Source: Thamnaconus septentrionalis (Eukaryota > Chordata > Actinopteri > Tetraodontiformes > Monacanthidae). Taken from it: DNA of 64,000 bases. Shown here piece by piece: positions 21,815-34,200 of this stretch. Numbering within the stretch: position 1 is the first letter of the stretch; each line of letters begins with the position of its first letter. Position numbers and translations under genes: made by a program. The stretch spans positions 5,354,515-5,418,514 of the forward strand of contig CM020508.1 in the NCBI GenBank assembly GCA_009823395.1. Direction: 5' to 3'. The notes beneath the pieces are model-generated. The model was given only the letters and a program-made list of their open reading frames with translations, did no database searches and was not told the origin of the DNA.

Positions 21815-24800
21815 ACTATTAAAGTGGTGTAGACATAACTCATTGGCAAACATGGACACTGTTACTAGCGTATCCTATCAAACGAACTGTTTGTTTGAAG
21901 TTAAGCACATTATCAGAGAGTTGCTGAGTTGCTACTTGAGCCACTGATCAGTTTACCTGTGCAAAGATGTTTTCAGCACAGGACACACAGAGTGTGTCAC
22001 CACCTGTAGATGTTTGACCTAGTTTTTAAGATGATGTCTGCAAACAATCAGTGCTGTTGGATATGTGATTTTGGATTGCAATAAATTGCTCGCAGACATT
22101 CATGTTCTCACAACATGAATTTTTTTCTTTGTTTTTCCATGCTTGGAAGAACTCAGTTGCACCGCCTCTATTTACTGCTTGGTTCTGGTCCATTCCCGTG
22201 TCCTCATGGGATCATAATCATGTTATTGCAACCTATAGATGTTCATCTACTGTTGCCAAGCTTGCATTATATTGTCGTTGGGCCATAAACCTCTCCAAAT
22301 ACATGCATACAGCTCTGGGAAATGAGGGACACACTGTAAAATCCACCAGCTTCCACTTTTAACAGTCTGAAGGCCTGGCTGGCGAGCTCTGCCATTGGCT
22401 TCGCAGAGCCTCTCCTGCTCCATACAATGTACATTAAACCAAAAGATTATAGTACTTCTAAATGAGTTTCATTGTTTCAAACAGTTCTGTAGGACATCAC
22501 TCTGCACAGCATCCCACCAACTCTCCTTTTTCTACATGTCTTTTTGCCAGTTTTACTGTTTTGTTCACTTTCGCCCCGCAGTCTGCCTCCCCCGGTGGCT
22601 GGATGAGGTAAGTAATGACTTTGTGGACTGATCGCTCCTGATAGTGCTGCCAGTGTTTTTCCCGTCAGGCCTCAAAGCTGTGATAGTGGAGCCGTGCTGT
22701 CTCTCCTTTACCGTCCTCATGTGTAGATGCAAGTGCGGTGCTATTTTCCATTACGATATTCCACCCGGTAGCGGCTGGATCACACTTCTTTAGGGAAAAA
22801 GATTCACTGACACAAGTCACTTTTGGCCTCCTCTGGAGATCTTTATAAATTCACTGTTGAGGTTTATTGCTTCAGGGCCAGAAGGTAAAGGATTCAGCTG
22901 TCAATCACTGTCTCAGACACTTCACTCAAAGAAAAAAGAAAAAACAGAAAATCAGAAACACATTAACAGTAGCTCTCTCGATGTTTAAGGGATTCTTGAT
23001 ATGGTTGTTTTTGTTCACCCACTTAAAGAAGTCTAATCAGATTTCAGAAAATGTTGTCACGCTCTTTCACCCCAAGTATTATTTACAGGCGGAAAAACAA
23101 ACAATCTGGTTATGTAATGTATGTTGTACATTTGCAATTTGGTAAAGTTCAGAGTTAAAACAGAAATTTGATATGACTTGAAAGCATGACTGTATGCTTC
23201 AGGCAAACCTGAAATTGCACAAATTCAAAGTGTGTACAGAAAGGTACCCTGGAAAGACGTCAGTTTCACAAACTGCAGGTACGTAACAAAAGAAGTTTGG
23301 AGGTTTCAGGTGATTTGTAAAAGAAGAAAAAAAAAAAGGTCACTTGACATGGTGAGTTACTAGTGTATTACAAGTTTTGCAAACAGCAGAGAAAGGCAGC
23401 TTGTAGCCAGACCCTGAGCAGAAATAAAGGGATTTCTAGAATTCATAGCAAATAAGATGCTTGAAAAAAGGAGAACTCTCAGAAACAGAAGTATCTTACT
23501 GAGAAAAGAAAGGTCTGCAAATGTACCGGCAGCCCAATAACGAGTGCAGTTGTTGCCGTGGAAATTAAGCTGCATGAATTCTCAACGGAACTCAACGGGA
23601 ACATGTTTGTTCGGCATTTCTTCAAAAAAACAAAAAAACAAAGTCATGGCTCGAGTTTTGTGCAACTCTGTCATGGAAAGTTCATTCCAACCAGCAGAGG
23701 ATAATAAACAATGTGCAGATTTTGCTCCTAACTAGTAAATCCTAACATGAACCTTGAGTTAAAAATATGCTCTTTTGATGAATTTCCAGTCAGAAACCAA
23801 AACTCCAATTGATGAGTAATTTTTTAAAACTGCAGTTTTGCCTTTTATTTGCATTTCTTGCTCCTTATTTTATCAGCGCCAAACATCCAACATAAGCTTT
23901 CACATCACACCAATCAGGTCTTAGTTTACCGAACGTATTGCTTTCATATTCCTGCTGTCCTTATTTTTGGCGAGTTAAGATTTTCAGTCTCTGTGCCTCC
24001 AGTTTCTGCCCCTTCAGGCTGAACGGCTCTGATCAAAGCACGATCCTCACTGATGACACTGGACGGAGTCCCACTCTCAGTCTCCCATGAATAACAAGCC
24101 TGCAGGGGACAGTCCTTTGTAAATATTTGAATGAAAAAAAAAAAATCAATGACAGAAATAGGATTAATCTAAGATGGTGTTTAATCTTTTCAGGGTATGT
24201 GGAACGCTGTTTGTGCCTTCTTTGAATAAACCGTTCGTGGCTGCCAGTTCTGTTGTCGCTCTTAAGGAGAAGAAGAAGAAGAAAAAAAAGGGAGGAGTTA
24301 AGGCTCTGTTTTAAAACAATTTTGTAATCGAATCTGAATCATTCACGCTTGGCTTGGGAGGGAACAGCCGGGGAGGGCACTCAGAGTAAACTTTCAAAGC
24401 CGTTTGATTCACAACAGACAACCTGAGTTCGCAAAAAAAAGAAAAAAAAAGAATAAGAGGAGGCAGCGCAACAATCCCTCAAGACTGAGGCTCATTCCTG
24501 TTTAAACTGCAGCAGATCTTTATCGCGGCACTGCTGCACTTTCAGTCCATGCAGCTCCAGCGAAGACCTGCAGGGCTTCTTGCTGCTGTGTGCCACACGG
24601 TCGCTTCGGCTTCCCAGGGTGCTTTTCTGCAGCGGGATCCAGATATTCAAAACGCTGATTAGCCCTGTTTTCCATCTTAATAAAAGTGAATGTTTTGGTG
24701 AAAGTTCACCAGGACAGACGTGCATGTTCCATCAAGCGGGTGGAAATAATATGGAACATAACAATTGTCACTGTGCAGAGTCAGAGGTTGCGCTGATTTT

Positions 24801-25033
24801 ATTGATGCTTTTTTTTCTCTCCACATGCATCATGTTTTTGTTGCTAACAGCCACAATGATGCATTTTATTGGTTGCATCTTTTTTTTTTTTTTGCATCTC
24901 TGCTCTGTATATAAGCTACAGACCCGACCAATAGGAGGTTAAAGTGACTGGATTTGACTTGATGGTGGAACCGTGTGGTTTTTTTTGTGTGTGTCTTGAA
25001 ACGTTTCTATCACTGGAGGGAAGCTTTTTAGTG

Positions 25034-25035
<2 letters not shown>
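21815..25035. other. Long non-coding stretch
   Basis: About 3.2 kb of AT-rich sequence. The only exon-like site is 22582-22607, a 26-bp interval bounded by a CGCAG acceptor-like and a GTAAGT donor-like word. A-rich runs occur at 23326, 24134 and 24434, AAG/AGA runs at 24268-24290 and a T-run at 24881-24893. A GC-richer patch lies at 24480-24640. No genes recognised. Confidence 0.5.

Positions 25036-25085
<50 letters not shown>
25036..25085. repeat. (TG)n microsatellite
   Basis: Fifty bases of perfect TG repeat, among the longest arrays in the window. Confidence 0.95.
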
Positions 25086-25086
<1 letters not shown>

Positions 25087-25443
25087 ATAGGTGCAAACGA
25101 AGATACAGCCGCTGTATCTGTTTGCTCATAAACCCACTCAGCAAGGAAGGCCCTTTTTCTTTCTGGACGACATCCTGCACAACACAGGCAGATTATGTCA
25201 AAACTAATATGAGGTCAAAACTCAATGAGATACAGCCACACATTAACAACAAGGAAAAAAAAAAACACATCAAAATATGTCTGATTGACTGAAGGGAAGA
25301 AAATGTTCTCATGAAATAGTTGCGTTGCCAGAAAAACACTTTAGGGTCAATTTAACAGCGAGATCCCTGCTGGTCAGCGTCTGCCCCTGTGGGAAAAAGG
25401 GTTGTTAAGGCACTGATCCATGATCTGTGTGTAAGGCCGAGCT

Positions 25444-25444
<1 letters not shown>
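25086..25444. other. Non-coding spacer
   Basis: Unique sequence between two TG arrays with an A-run at 25256-25265. Nothing recognised. Confidence 0.5.
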
Positions 25445-25484
<40 letters not shown>

Positions 25485-25499
25485 GTGTGTGTGTGTGTG
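25445..25499. repeat. (GT)n microsatellite
   Basis: A 55-bp GT array with a single GC interruption at about 25480. Confidence 0.95.
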
Positions 25500-25667
25500 C
25501 GCGCTAGACACCAGAGTGGCTGACAAACACTCATTTTCCGCTCCGATAGCTGCAGCAGTGGGAACATCCTGTGGGCCGAACACTCAGCCGGCAGCTAAAG
25601 CCGCCGAAAACACAAAGCCACTTAGCCGCAGCACCACCACGTAGCGGCGGCACTGCTCTGCGCCTGC

Positions 25668-25845
25668 TTTAAAGGAATATCACGCTGAATTCCATCACTG
25701 GGATTGTGAGGGTAAAATTACTGTAAATCTTCTTGTAATTTACTACTTGATATTTGATTATTTATTTCCACACACAGCCACATTAATTGGCAGTACATTT
25801 TGTTACCACTAGATGCTACTAAAGCTAACACACCGGTCCTTTAAA
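25668..25845. mobile_element. Candidate MITE with TTTAAAGGA terminal repeats
   Basis: TTTAAAGGA (25668-25676) and TCCTTTAAA (25837-25845) are exact inverted terminal repeats around about 160 bp of AT-rich sequence. If TTAA is read as the target duplication, the termini are AGGA/TCCT. The 3' end (CACTAGATGCTACT, then ACACCGGTCCTTTAAA) resembles the ends of common teleost short interspersed DNA. It lies directly upstream of another mobile relic. The terminal repeats are short, so chance remains possible. Confidence 0.45.
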
Positions 25846-25911
25846 CAGAATTGAACAGCATTTTTTTAAGTAAAGGTTTTGTTTTTATTTTTTGTCCCAC
25901 ACTCACTGCAC

Positions 25912-26150
25912 TTAGGGTCACTGCGGCCAATGCCAGCTGTCATCAGGCGAGGGCGGGGCTAAACCCCGGACAAGTCACCAGTTTACCACAGGGCCACAAA
26001 GACAAACAACTGTCCGCGCTGGCACTCACACCTACGGCCAGTTTAGAGTTCCCAGTTTTCCTCAAGTGCATGTTTTCGGACGGTGGGAGGAAACCGGAGT
26101 ACCCAATGAGACCCCCACGCAGACACAAGGAGGACATCAGTTCTCCAGAG
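25912..26150 (-). mobile_element. Teleost SINE-like interspersed repeat, copy 1
   Basis: The sequence follows a phrase order familiar from a very abundant fish repeat: CCAGCTGTCATCAGGCGAGG (25932-25951), then GTCACCAGTTTACCACAGGGCC (25972-25993), CACACCTACGGCCAGTTTAGAGT (26026-26048), a GGACGGTGGGAGGAAACCGG word at 26077-26096 and CCCCCACGCAGACACAAGGAGG (26112-26133). The tRNA-like head of the family would lie further downstream on this strand and is absent. The minus sign marks the orientation in which that head would be 5'. The copy is diverged at many positions. Family recognition is from memory of its consensus, not from a search. Confidence 0.65.
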
Positions 26151-26186
26151 TAAAAAATAGTTTATCAGTTCTATTCCAACTCAGGG

Positions 26187-26290
26187 TCTATCTGTGTGTG
26201 CATGTTCTCCCTCTGTGTGTATCTGTGGGTTCTTTCCAGATACTCAGGTTTCCTCACACAGTCCAAAGACGTGCACAGGTTAACCACCGC
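26187..26290 (+). mobile_element. Teleost SINE-like repeat, inverted copy 2
   Basis: Reading GTGTGTGCATGTTCTCCC, then GTGGGTTCTTTCC, GGTTTCCTCACACAGTCC and AAAGACGTGCACAGGTTAACC, this is the reverse complement of the GTGCATGTTTTCGGACGGTG...AACCGGAG part of copy 1. The two copies therefore form a diverged inverted repeat separated by about 36 bp. Transcripts through them could pair. Two independent insertions or a local inversion are both possible. Confidence 0.6.
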
Positions 26291-29200
26291 TAGGTCCTGG
26301 ACTCCGTGGGGGGTTTTGCTGCTCTTGCTGCTCTTGCTACTGTGACAAATGTGCCTCCACCTCACTGAGTGCAAGAGTCAAGCTTCTTCTGTCAAGTCAC
26401 ATTTACTTTTGGTTTTCTTTTTCAACTCTCTTGTGATTGAAATGTAGAGATGTGCCTCTGAGCTCCCTCCTATAGGACAAGCATCTCCTTTCTGCTGTGC
26501 TGATAGGTGATGTTCAGTGTTGCACTGGGAAAATCAGACAATCGAAACCAGCAGCGACGATGCCATGGGATCACCTCCCTACCAAAGCTGCAACTCAAGC
26601 CAGACTCGACTCCAATTGACTTGGAATTGGAGACATGACCTTTTACCTTCTGGAACTCTGGAACTTCAGCATCCTCCTGCCTCGGGGGCGCAAGAGTCCA
26701 TGCAGGGTTTTCCTGTTTCACTCACTGCCAGTTGCAAATAACAAGCGGCAGTAAATTCCAGCGCAGACTGGAGAGCAATTTAACCGGAGAATGAATGCAT
26801 CGACCCCACTCCTGCAGGAGACCTGCTGTAATTGAAGGTGAATGGGCAGGTTTTCTCGTCAGCGGTAAGTGGGATCAGACCCCCAGAGGTTTTACTGTAA
26901 CAAACTGAACCATGACTATTTCCAATAAATAATCAAACGAAAAAAATGAGCGTGCTATAATTTGCCATGTGTATACATCGATCATACTGTCTAGAATGCA
27001 AAGAACCCAGAAATGTGGGAAAAAAGATCGAGGTAAATTCACAAAAATGCCCTGTACTATAAAATCATATTGATGTGCATACAAGTGGACCAAATAACAT
27101 TTTTCAAGCTATTTTATTAAAACATAAAAAAAACAAGCTGGCAGCACGCAGCAAAGAAAACAAGAAAGGCTGCTGCTTTTCGACTTTATTCAAATTCATC
27201 TCCTTCAGGCCAAATTGGCTTTGGCAGAACACATTCTGCCAGATTTCACATCCATTTCAAGTGTGGCTAGTTTGTTTAGGCCACGGTGGTGTGGACTTCC
27301 CCAAGAAAACAATGTGCAAAAAAACTTTTTTTGAAGTTTTCTTTTTTTTTTTTTTTACCGACAGCATGAGCATCGTTGCACAACCCTCACTCCTCACTCA
27401 CTCCTTCCTTAAACCTTGCTCTTGTTGTTTGTGTGCCAGTAGTACGAGGAAAAAGGGAAGAACTGCGCCGACCTGGAGGAGTTGCTGCTACTGAAAAAAG
27501 GGAGAGGAAAACTGGAGGCTGTCCAGGGTGGAGGTCACAGACCCAAGCATCACTCTGTCATAATAATCTCTTCCTGCAACAGTCTGTGATGGCTGATTGG
27601 TCAAAGCAAGGCCTGACAAGGGCTGATCGCTGGACTTTCACTCTGTCGGAGCTGCTTTGCTCATGCTGTGAGCGCTCATACGAATGCCTGTTTCAAGAAA
27701 ATGTAGATTACGCCTTTTAAGATGATAATTTGACTCAACCAAACATTGAAAAAGTTGAGCGATCTCTTCGTTTTTGACTCATTGGCCGATTTGAACTTGA
27801 TTGGAAACATCTGGAGATTGTCGCATTAAAGGAGTGGAAGGTTTATTTATCTATTAGGCAACTAAATCTGGCAATGTGATGACATGTGACCGGGCTGGTG
27901 AACTCCATTAGGAAGGGGAGGTGCCAGGCTGTTGCGACTGCACGCGGCTCCTTATTTTGCTCAATAAAAAACGACATAAAATCACCACCACGTCTTGTTT
28001 TCAGAGGGACATGTTAAAACCATCTGTCGTGTTTTTCTCGTTTGTAATCCTGGCACCAGTTTTCCCTCCCTGCGCTAAACCCCCTACACTGCTCAGATGG
28101 GATTTTTCTTTTGCTGAGAAAGTTGCTGGTGTTCTTCCCTCCAGCTAAGTCCACTGGGTGGTTCACTGTTGGAAAAAAAAACCTTTGTGGAACCGTTAGA
28201 AATGACCAAACCGGAGTTTGACTGGAGGATATGTCCGACCTACGGCCTGTACAGCTGAATTATTTGGATGTCTCTCAGTGTCGTTGTGTGGATAACATGT
28301 TAATGACAAGACCACCTGGATGTTCAACCCACCTCCCAGAAAACACATCCATCTCCAAGTTGTTGAGATGTTTCTCAATCGACCACCAGTTAAAGATATT
28401 AAAGGCAGAGCTTTTCTTCTTTTTGTTTACGTTCATTTCTGTCTATTAAGCTTCGCAACAGAACATTTATAACAATACCTGAGCAGCTTTTTGCTAAGAA
28501 CATTGCATATCATTTTAATATGAGACAAATAAAGGGTCTTATCCTGTCAAAAGAGGTCTTTATTTGTCTTAAGGAGCAACTTTTGGAATTGGACAATAGA
28601 ATTTTGAATGAAGACATTTTTAAACGAGAGCATTACAAACACGGCTCTCCTGGTCACTGCAACTGACATTAATTCTCTGGTCGCTAATTCGTGAACAGTC
28701 GATTGATTTTTCTTAAAATCTGAATTGCAACATTTTCCTCCTAACGCTCTCCACTTTCAGAACCTGGAACGCTAGTGTGTGTTTCCCAAGTTCACAACAC
28801 TCTGCCCTGCCCTCATGGTCAACTCACTCTTAAAAAAGGAAGTTTCACCCGTTTACAAGTGGCACAAAGTTCACAGCGTTACGATCCCAAGGATATTTCC
28901 CACTACTTGCTTGCGACAGTAACTGATTCCTCATCATCACAACCACAAAACCCACTGAAACCTCCTCATAATGTCTTTTCTGGTTGCCTCATCTCATGTG
29001 GTCGACCTTCTCCAGCTTCCTGCCTCCCACCTCTGTAGGCCGCAGAAACCTCTCCAAAAAAACTGAGTGAGGGAAAAAAAAAAAAAAAATTCCTGCTCTG
29101 CTCACCGCTGCTGTTTCACAACATTCCTCAAGAGGGCTTTGCAGGGAAGCTGACACCCAGCTTAACATTTACACCCTGGGCTTTTAACTTCTTGAGGACT

Positions 29201-29785
29201 TTGTGTTCGGCGTCACTGTCACAATAAAAGAAAAATTCTCATCGGGCAAAACGAAACGTCCACACAGTACCCGAAATAAAGCAGATGCATTCAGACACAC
29301 CGGCAGATTAACGTCCATCATCGGTGAGTTAATGCAAGGGCCTCAGACAAGAATACCTGCCTGCTCTTGTTTTTCAAAATGCAGTCGGGAGAGAGGAGAG
29401 ATGCGAAATCATAACTCATGACCTGAAGTCACACAGGGCCAGTTATTTTCCCGGTGTGAGACATACCTCAGGAAATGTGATTTAGAGTTATTGGCTAACA
29501 CGCATCATGGGACGCTGCAGAATGTGCCATGAATGTGAGTCAGGCCCGGTTTAAAGCGGAGAAATCACATGGGGGCCAGGGCGTCGTGGGCGCCTGAGAA
29601 GGGAGAGCGGAGGGAGGGGGGAAGGAGAGGGGGAGGACGGGGGAGAAAGGTCCCACTCACTTCCCTCCTCACCATTTCTCTTTCCCTTCAGCGTGCACAG
29701 CTGCCGCCAGCCAGAGCAGGCAAAATATTTTTGCAAAGGAGTCAGATTTAAGTGTAATGTGCTTAGTGTGGGTCAATGGTGTCCT

Positions 29786-29787
<2 letters not shown>
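26291..29787. other. Long non-coding stretch
   Basis: Contains a short GCTGCTCTT duplication at 26320-26335, T-runs at 27345-27357, an A-run at 29074-29089 and a purine-rich (GGGA/GGAG) tract at 29596-29650. The segment 27830-27960 is unique and balanced and might be regulatory. Open frames of up to 139 codons have no domain. Confidence 0.5.

Positions 29788-29822
<35 letters not shown>
29788..29822. repeat. (GT)n microsatellite
   Basis: First member of a TG/CA/TG triad within 350 bp. Confidence 0.95.
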
Positions 29823-29827
<5 letters not shown>

Positions 29828-29959
29828 AGGCTGGATGTAATTCCCACCTGTGGGCCCCAGGAACTACTTTTTTTGGTGTGTGTTACTGTAATGTGGTTTT
29901 TCCTAACAGGCTGTAGATGGGTGAAGTCACTGGCTGGTCACTGTATGAAGTCAGGCATC

Positions 29960-29960
<1 letters not shown>

Positions 29961-30004
<44 letters not shown>
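29961..30004. repeat. (AC)n microsatellite
   Basis: Perfect 44-bp AC array, complementary to its two TG neighbours. Confidence 0.95.
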
Positions 30005-30007
<3 letters not shown>

Positions 30008-30100
30008 AAAGCCTTTGAAGGAATTCCTGTACGATGCCCGCGGAGTGAAGTCTCACATCTTTATGGCTTTTACAGATTACAGTCGGATGTTTGGTTGGTC

Positions 30101-30104
<4 letters not shown>

Positions 30105-30137
<33 letters not shown>
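30105..30137. repeat. (TG)n microsatellite
   Basis: Perfect TG array, third member of the triad. Confidence 0.95.
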
Positions 30138-30139
<2 letters not shown>

Positions 30140-32209
30140 GTGTTGCAGAAACATGAAAGGCAGTGCAATAAATCCCGAGCGTGTGAAAGAGAAGTGCTCA
30201 CTCAGCACTTCCCCAGATTTTAATCCCACACAGTCGACGTCCAACGTCCGGGAAGGAGCAGCGGATTGGCCGGCTTCCCATTTATTACACACATAGTAAA
30301 CACACACATCAAGAGTAAGAAAAACAACAAGCCTGTTTTCAAAACCCCTTTTCTCATGAGTTTCCAAGCCCCACCCACTCCCTTACTGTGAAACCTCCAG
30401 CTCTCCCTCATGACTGGATTTCGAGGGGGATGAAATTTTCCCTCTGTGAAAGAAGAGACACCACCTCCAGATAGCATCAGCAATCACCGCTGGCTGCTGT
30501 TTTCCTAAGCTGGTATAACAAGACCAGATATTTAATACTCAAAACATCATTTATTACAGCGGGTTTTATTTGTAGTTGTGCTCAAGTCTCGGGCATCAAA
30601 GAAAAAAATAGAGGATGACCTTCTGCTGACTCAGCTCCGCTCAGTTTTTTTGTTGTTGTTTTGTTTCTTCAAAAATATATATTTTGATATATTTGAAAAG
30701 ACAAACCTGGCCACTGGGTTCTTTTTATTTATTTATTTTTTAAAAAGAGGGCATATAAAGCACTTGTAAATGGTAGTATTGGCCATTTTAAGTAGTCTTG
30801 TATAAACTTGAAAAATGCCCCACTAAACCAGCAATCACACCGTTTTCTTCGTAATAGCGACTGTTTACAACCATGGGTGTATTACAAAAACTGAATACCT
30901 CCAATATGGTTGCGTGGCAAATTCTTTTCCAGCAGCCATTCGAGGTACTGCAGTCAAAAATCTCATGGACTTTAAATCTTTTTACAAATGTCCTAAAGGC
31001 CAGAAAATCAATTCAAGCTGCTGTACTTCTTCCGTGTATGCGCCAGGTGAACAATGAATAGGTGCTCTATTTGCACGACATCATTTATACAACTCTTGGA
31101 AGCTACTTCCTGGTCTTCAGTAGTTTTTCAGCACTGCTGAAGGGAGGTCGGCCAGACAGATAGACGTCCGTGTGATGAATCTACGCGCTTTGAATTTAGA
31201 CGTCTCTTTCGGAGATGTTGACATTCAGCGGGTGACACAAACTCTCAGTGAAATATTCACGGATGAACGGCCAGGAGCCCAGAGGTTCCGGAGTAAAAAA
31301 ACAGGCCCGACTCTTTCATAACAGCACTCGGTAACCTGACAACTCAGGAACGTCGTGTTTACTTGGAGAAGAACCAGGGTTCATAAAAAAAAAAAAAACA
31401 CATCTTCGCCTCGAAATATTTCTCCTCTCCTCACAAAGCTCCTGTTTGTGTCACCTCATGAGAGGCTGCTCGCTACGTTCCAACTGTTTCTCAGGAGCCC
31501 TGCGACACTCCTGTTCTACCCCTTCTCCTCCCCTCCCACCTCCGATCACAACAGTCCTCACATTATTGAGCTTTCAGACACTAACTAACCTCTGGCTTTA
31601 TGCTGCAGCCAGGACTCCTGATCGGGTCGGATGAGAGCTGCGGGGAGAGGTGGCACAGTGGGAGCTTTGTGGGATGAAACAAAGGCGGCATCCAATTAAG
31701 AATCAGTCAGAAGCCTGCGCAAGTGTCACTTTGCAAAAGGGGCTCTGGAGGCGCGCCAGGTCGCTGAATGCCGGACTCTCCTTGGAGCTGGATGTGACCT
31801 GGCAGATTGTGTTTTTGCAGCACCTTTTCCTTGTACTACTAAATTTAAACGTTGTGTTTCCTTGTTGAAGTGGTGACAGGCAACAAAATTCCTCTGTTGG
31901 TTTTGTTGATGCGATTCAGTTTGTCTTGGGTCCCCTCACCGTGTCCGACGTCTGGAATGGCGCCATGAGGGGGCAGCAGTCCCAACCAATAATAGTTAGT
32001 AGTGTGCGTTTTCATTGGTAACATTAGTAATATTGATAGCAATGTTGGTGGGTATCAGTCAATACCAGTGCAATGAGATCGATGCTTTAGATTTGAGTCT
32101 AGATGTTGTTTTGATGAATGTATTTAAACTACTACATACATTTTTATGATGCGTCAGTGTTGCGCTCTGCATTTGGTTTATGTCGGATTGAATGTGACCA
32201 TCTGTTTGC
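30138..32209. other. Non-coding stretch
   Basis: AT-rich with AAAATATATATTTT palindrome at about 30671-30684, TTTATTTATTTA near 30727-30738 and an A14 run at 31385-31398. No exon or repeat family recognised. Confidence 0.5.
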
Positions 32210-32370
32210 AGTTTGCCGATGAAAAAAAAGAAGCAGCAGCAGTTAATAATAAACGGCTGTCACTTTCAATAAATGCGAAATGTCGGTAGGACACGGCGGA
32301 TTTAGTGCATCACACGACAAGCGCACGGCAATGAAATATGCAACCCAGTTCATCCGCACAAGTCAGATAT
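32210..32370. other. Candidate conserved non-coding element
   Basis: Unique sequence with GCAGTTAATAATAAACGGC (32240-32258), GGCTGTCACTTTCAATAAATG and CAATGAAATATGCAACCC. Repeat-free and enhancer-like by composition; untested. Confidence 0.3.
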
Positions 32371-33949
32371 GAATCTTGTAAGTTTTCCAAGGAACTCGAC
32401 CTCGACTGTGTCGTCACCAGGGATTTTGGGCTTGAAGAGGCCGTGGACTCTATTTCTCTGGAAGCATCCCTCTGCGTCAGTGCGGCATTACTGCACTAAA
32501 AGGCACTTGCAGCCTTTCGCTTGGACATTTGAGAAGCCGAATCCCCAGGTGAAGTTTTCCAGAAGTGATGGAAATCAGGGTGTATTCCCGCATCGGTTCC
32601 GTTGGGTTTGGATTTCCTGTTTGACGGGGAGTGATTTTGGTAAATTCTGAGAAAAATAAATGGAATGGAATTTTTTCCATGGAGCCCAAAGAGTCACACC
32701 AAGAGGACGTGCACGCCTCCCTCCAATCGAGCGAGCCAAAGTGGTCGATCGCTGACTCACGACATCTCAGACCATTTGTCACTTTGTTCATTCATGTTTC
32801 TCGTTATGACCTCAATGGTTTAACGCCTTGGCAAAAGTTATTTTTCAAAGAATAGATAATAGGATAATAGCGCTGTGGCCCCTTTTTGCTTCTGAGGAGT
32901 CGCAGAGGTGGGATTAGTGGTCAGACGTGCTAAATGCTCACCGTGCTAAATGTATTCACCCAGCCGCTCCGAGTTCCTGTTTAAATAAACTGTGCGTGTG
33001 CAGCACGGCGGGAGCCACAAACTGATTTAGCGGCACCCCGGGGTGACGCTGACAGTGAGCAGAACACCGTCCAGTCGTCAAAGGAAACGAAAGCGAAATA
33101 CACTTAGCAAGCATCTGAGCTCCCCCGCTTCGAATCGTTTCGAAGTAATTTTTTGGTCGGATAGCTTGGGGACTTTGGGAGCGGGGCTGTTTGTTTTTTC
33201 TCAGCGCGAGTCAAACTGAAAAATGCACAAATTCCAAAACCAAAAGCCTCAGAGAGGAAGTCATGGGACGCAAATTAGGCTTTCCAAGGAAGGTTACCGA
33301 ATTGCTTTTTTTCCCCTTTCTTTTTTTTTTTTTTTTTTACTGCTTCCGTTGCCAAGTTTCTTGTGTTGTTTGGTAAAAACCATGATGGATTTCCTTGACT
33401 GGCTGCTTGTGGTGCTGCTTGATGACAGTGTTTGGAAAGAAAAACACCGATCATAATGTTGCCCCAAAGGGCTGCTTGTTCTGAAAAGTCCCGAAAACCT
33501 CCAAGCCAAACGGCATCATGACTTTGGGCTGGTTGGAGAACTTCTGCGCTGTCTTGTTGGTGTTTTGCTCTTCAGGTCAGCTTTAGTGACACAAACACCT
33601 TCACAAGATTTACTCTCCAAAAAAAAACCAAAAAACAACTCATATTCACCGTTCTGGCACAGTTGCCTCATTTTACAAGTGCCGTCATTGACTGGATTTG
33701 CTTGTGCAAATGTGCACTCTGGAGAATTGCATCAGAATCGAGGAAATAAAAAAAAAAATCCAATAAAAAAAAGTCTCAAAGTCAATGTTTGATGGGGGTG
33801 GAAAAACATTTCCAACACACAACTCTCATCGACTGAAAGAAGAGAGAACAAATGAAGTCCTGTAAGACGAATTGGCGTGATTTACAGACCATCGACAATC
33901 TTTTACGGGAAGATTTTCTCATTTGTCAGATTGTCACTCGCGGCCGCCT
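32371..33949. other. Non-coding stretch
   Basis: No genes recognised. Contains a T18 run at 33321-33338 and several A-runs at 33620-33770. The open frames are short and biased. Confidence 0.55.
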
Positions 33950-34200
33950 CTAGCGAACCTCGAACGCTGCATGCAGCCTGTTTCTGCTCCTGAAGCTGCT
34001 CATGCTTATTGATACCAGACAGCCATCAGTTAGGAAGTTCATGTTATGAAGCAGTTGGCCGTGAGCGTCAGAAGAGGAAGCCATGCCACATATTAATGGG
34101 TGGACAACGTGGACGGCATCAATATAATAATGGCTCTCAGATGCCGTGAGGAGCTTATTGATGGCCGTCCCCAGGCTAATGGACTGTCCCAGTGTTTAAA
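33950..34200. other. Candidate conserved non-coding element with long structured repeat
   Basis: The densest-looking island in the window: CTTATTGATACCAGACAGCC (34007-34026), CACATATTAATGGGTGG (34087-34103), GGCTAATGGACTG (34173-34185) and an imperfect inverted repeat at 34111-34170. It is free of simple repeats. Because the inverted arms contain ATCAATA/TATTGAT, both PBX/HOX-like (TGAT) cores are symmetric. Conservation is not tested. Confidence 0.4.
34111..34170. repeat. About 60-nt imperfect inverted repeat
   Basis: GGACGGCATCAATA (34111-34124) pairs with TATTGATGGCCGTCC (34156-34170) with one bulged base. Inside it GCTCTCA (34133-34139) pairs with TGAGGAGC (34147-34154), also with one bulge, leaving a 7-nt loop. 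An alternative pairing, ACGGCATC (34113-34120) with GATGCCGT (34140-34147), is also exact. The length is near that of a microRNA precursor, but an 8:1 internal asymmetry argues against efficient Drosha processing. No known microRNA is recognised in it. Confidence 0.7.
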
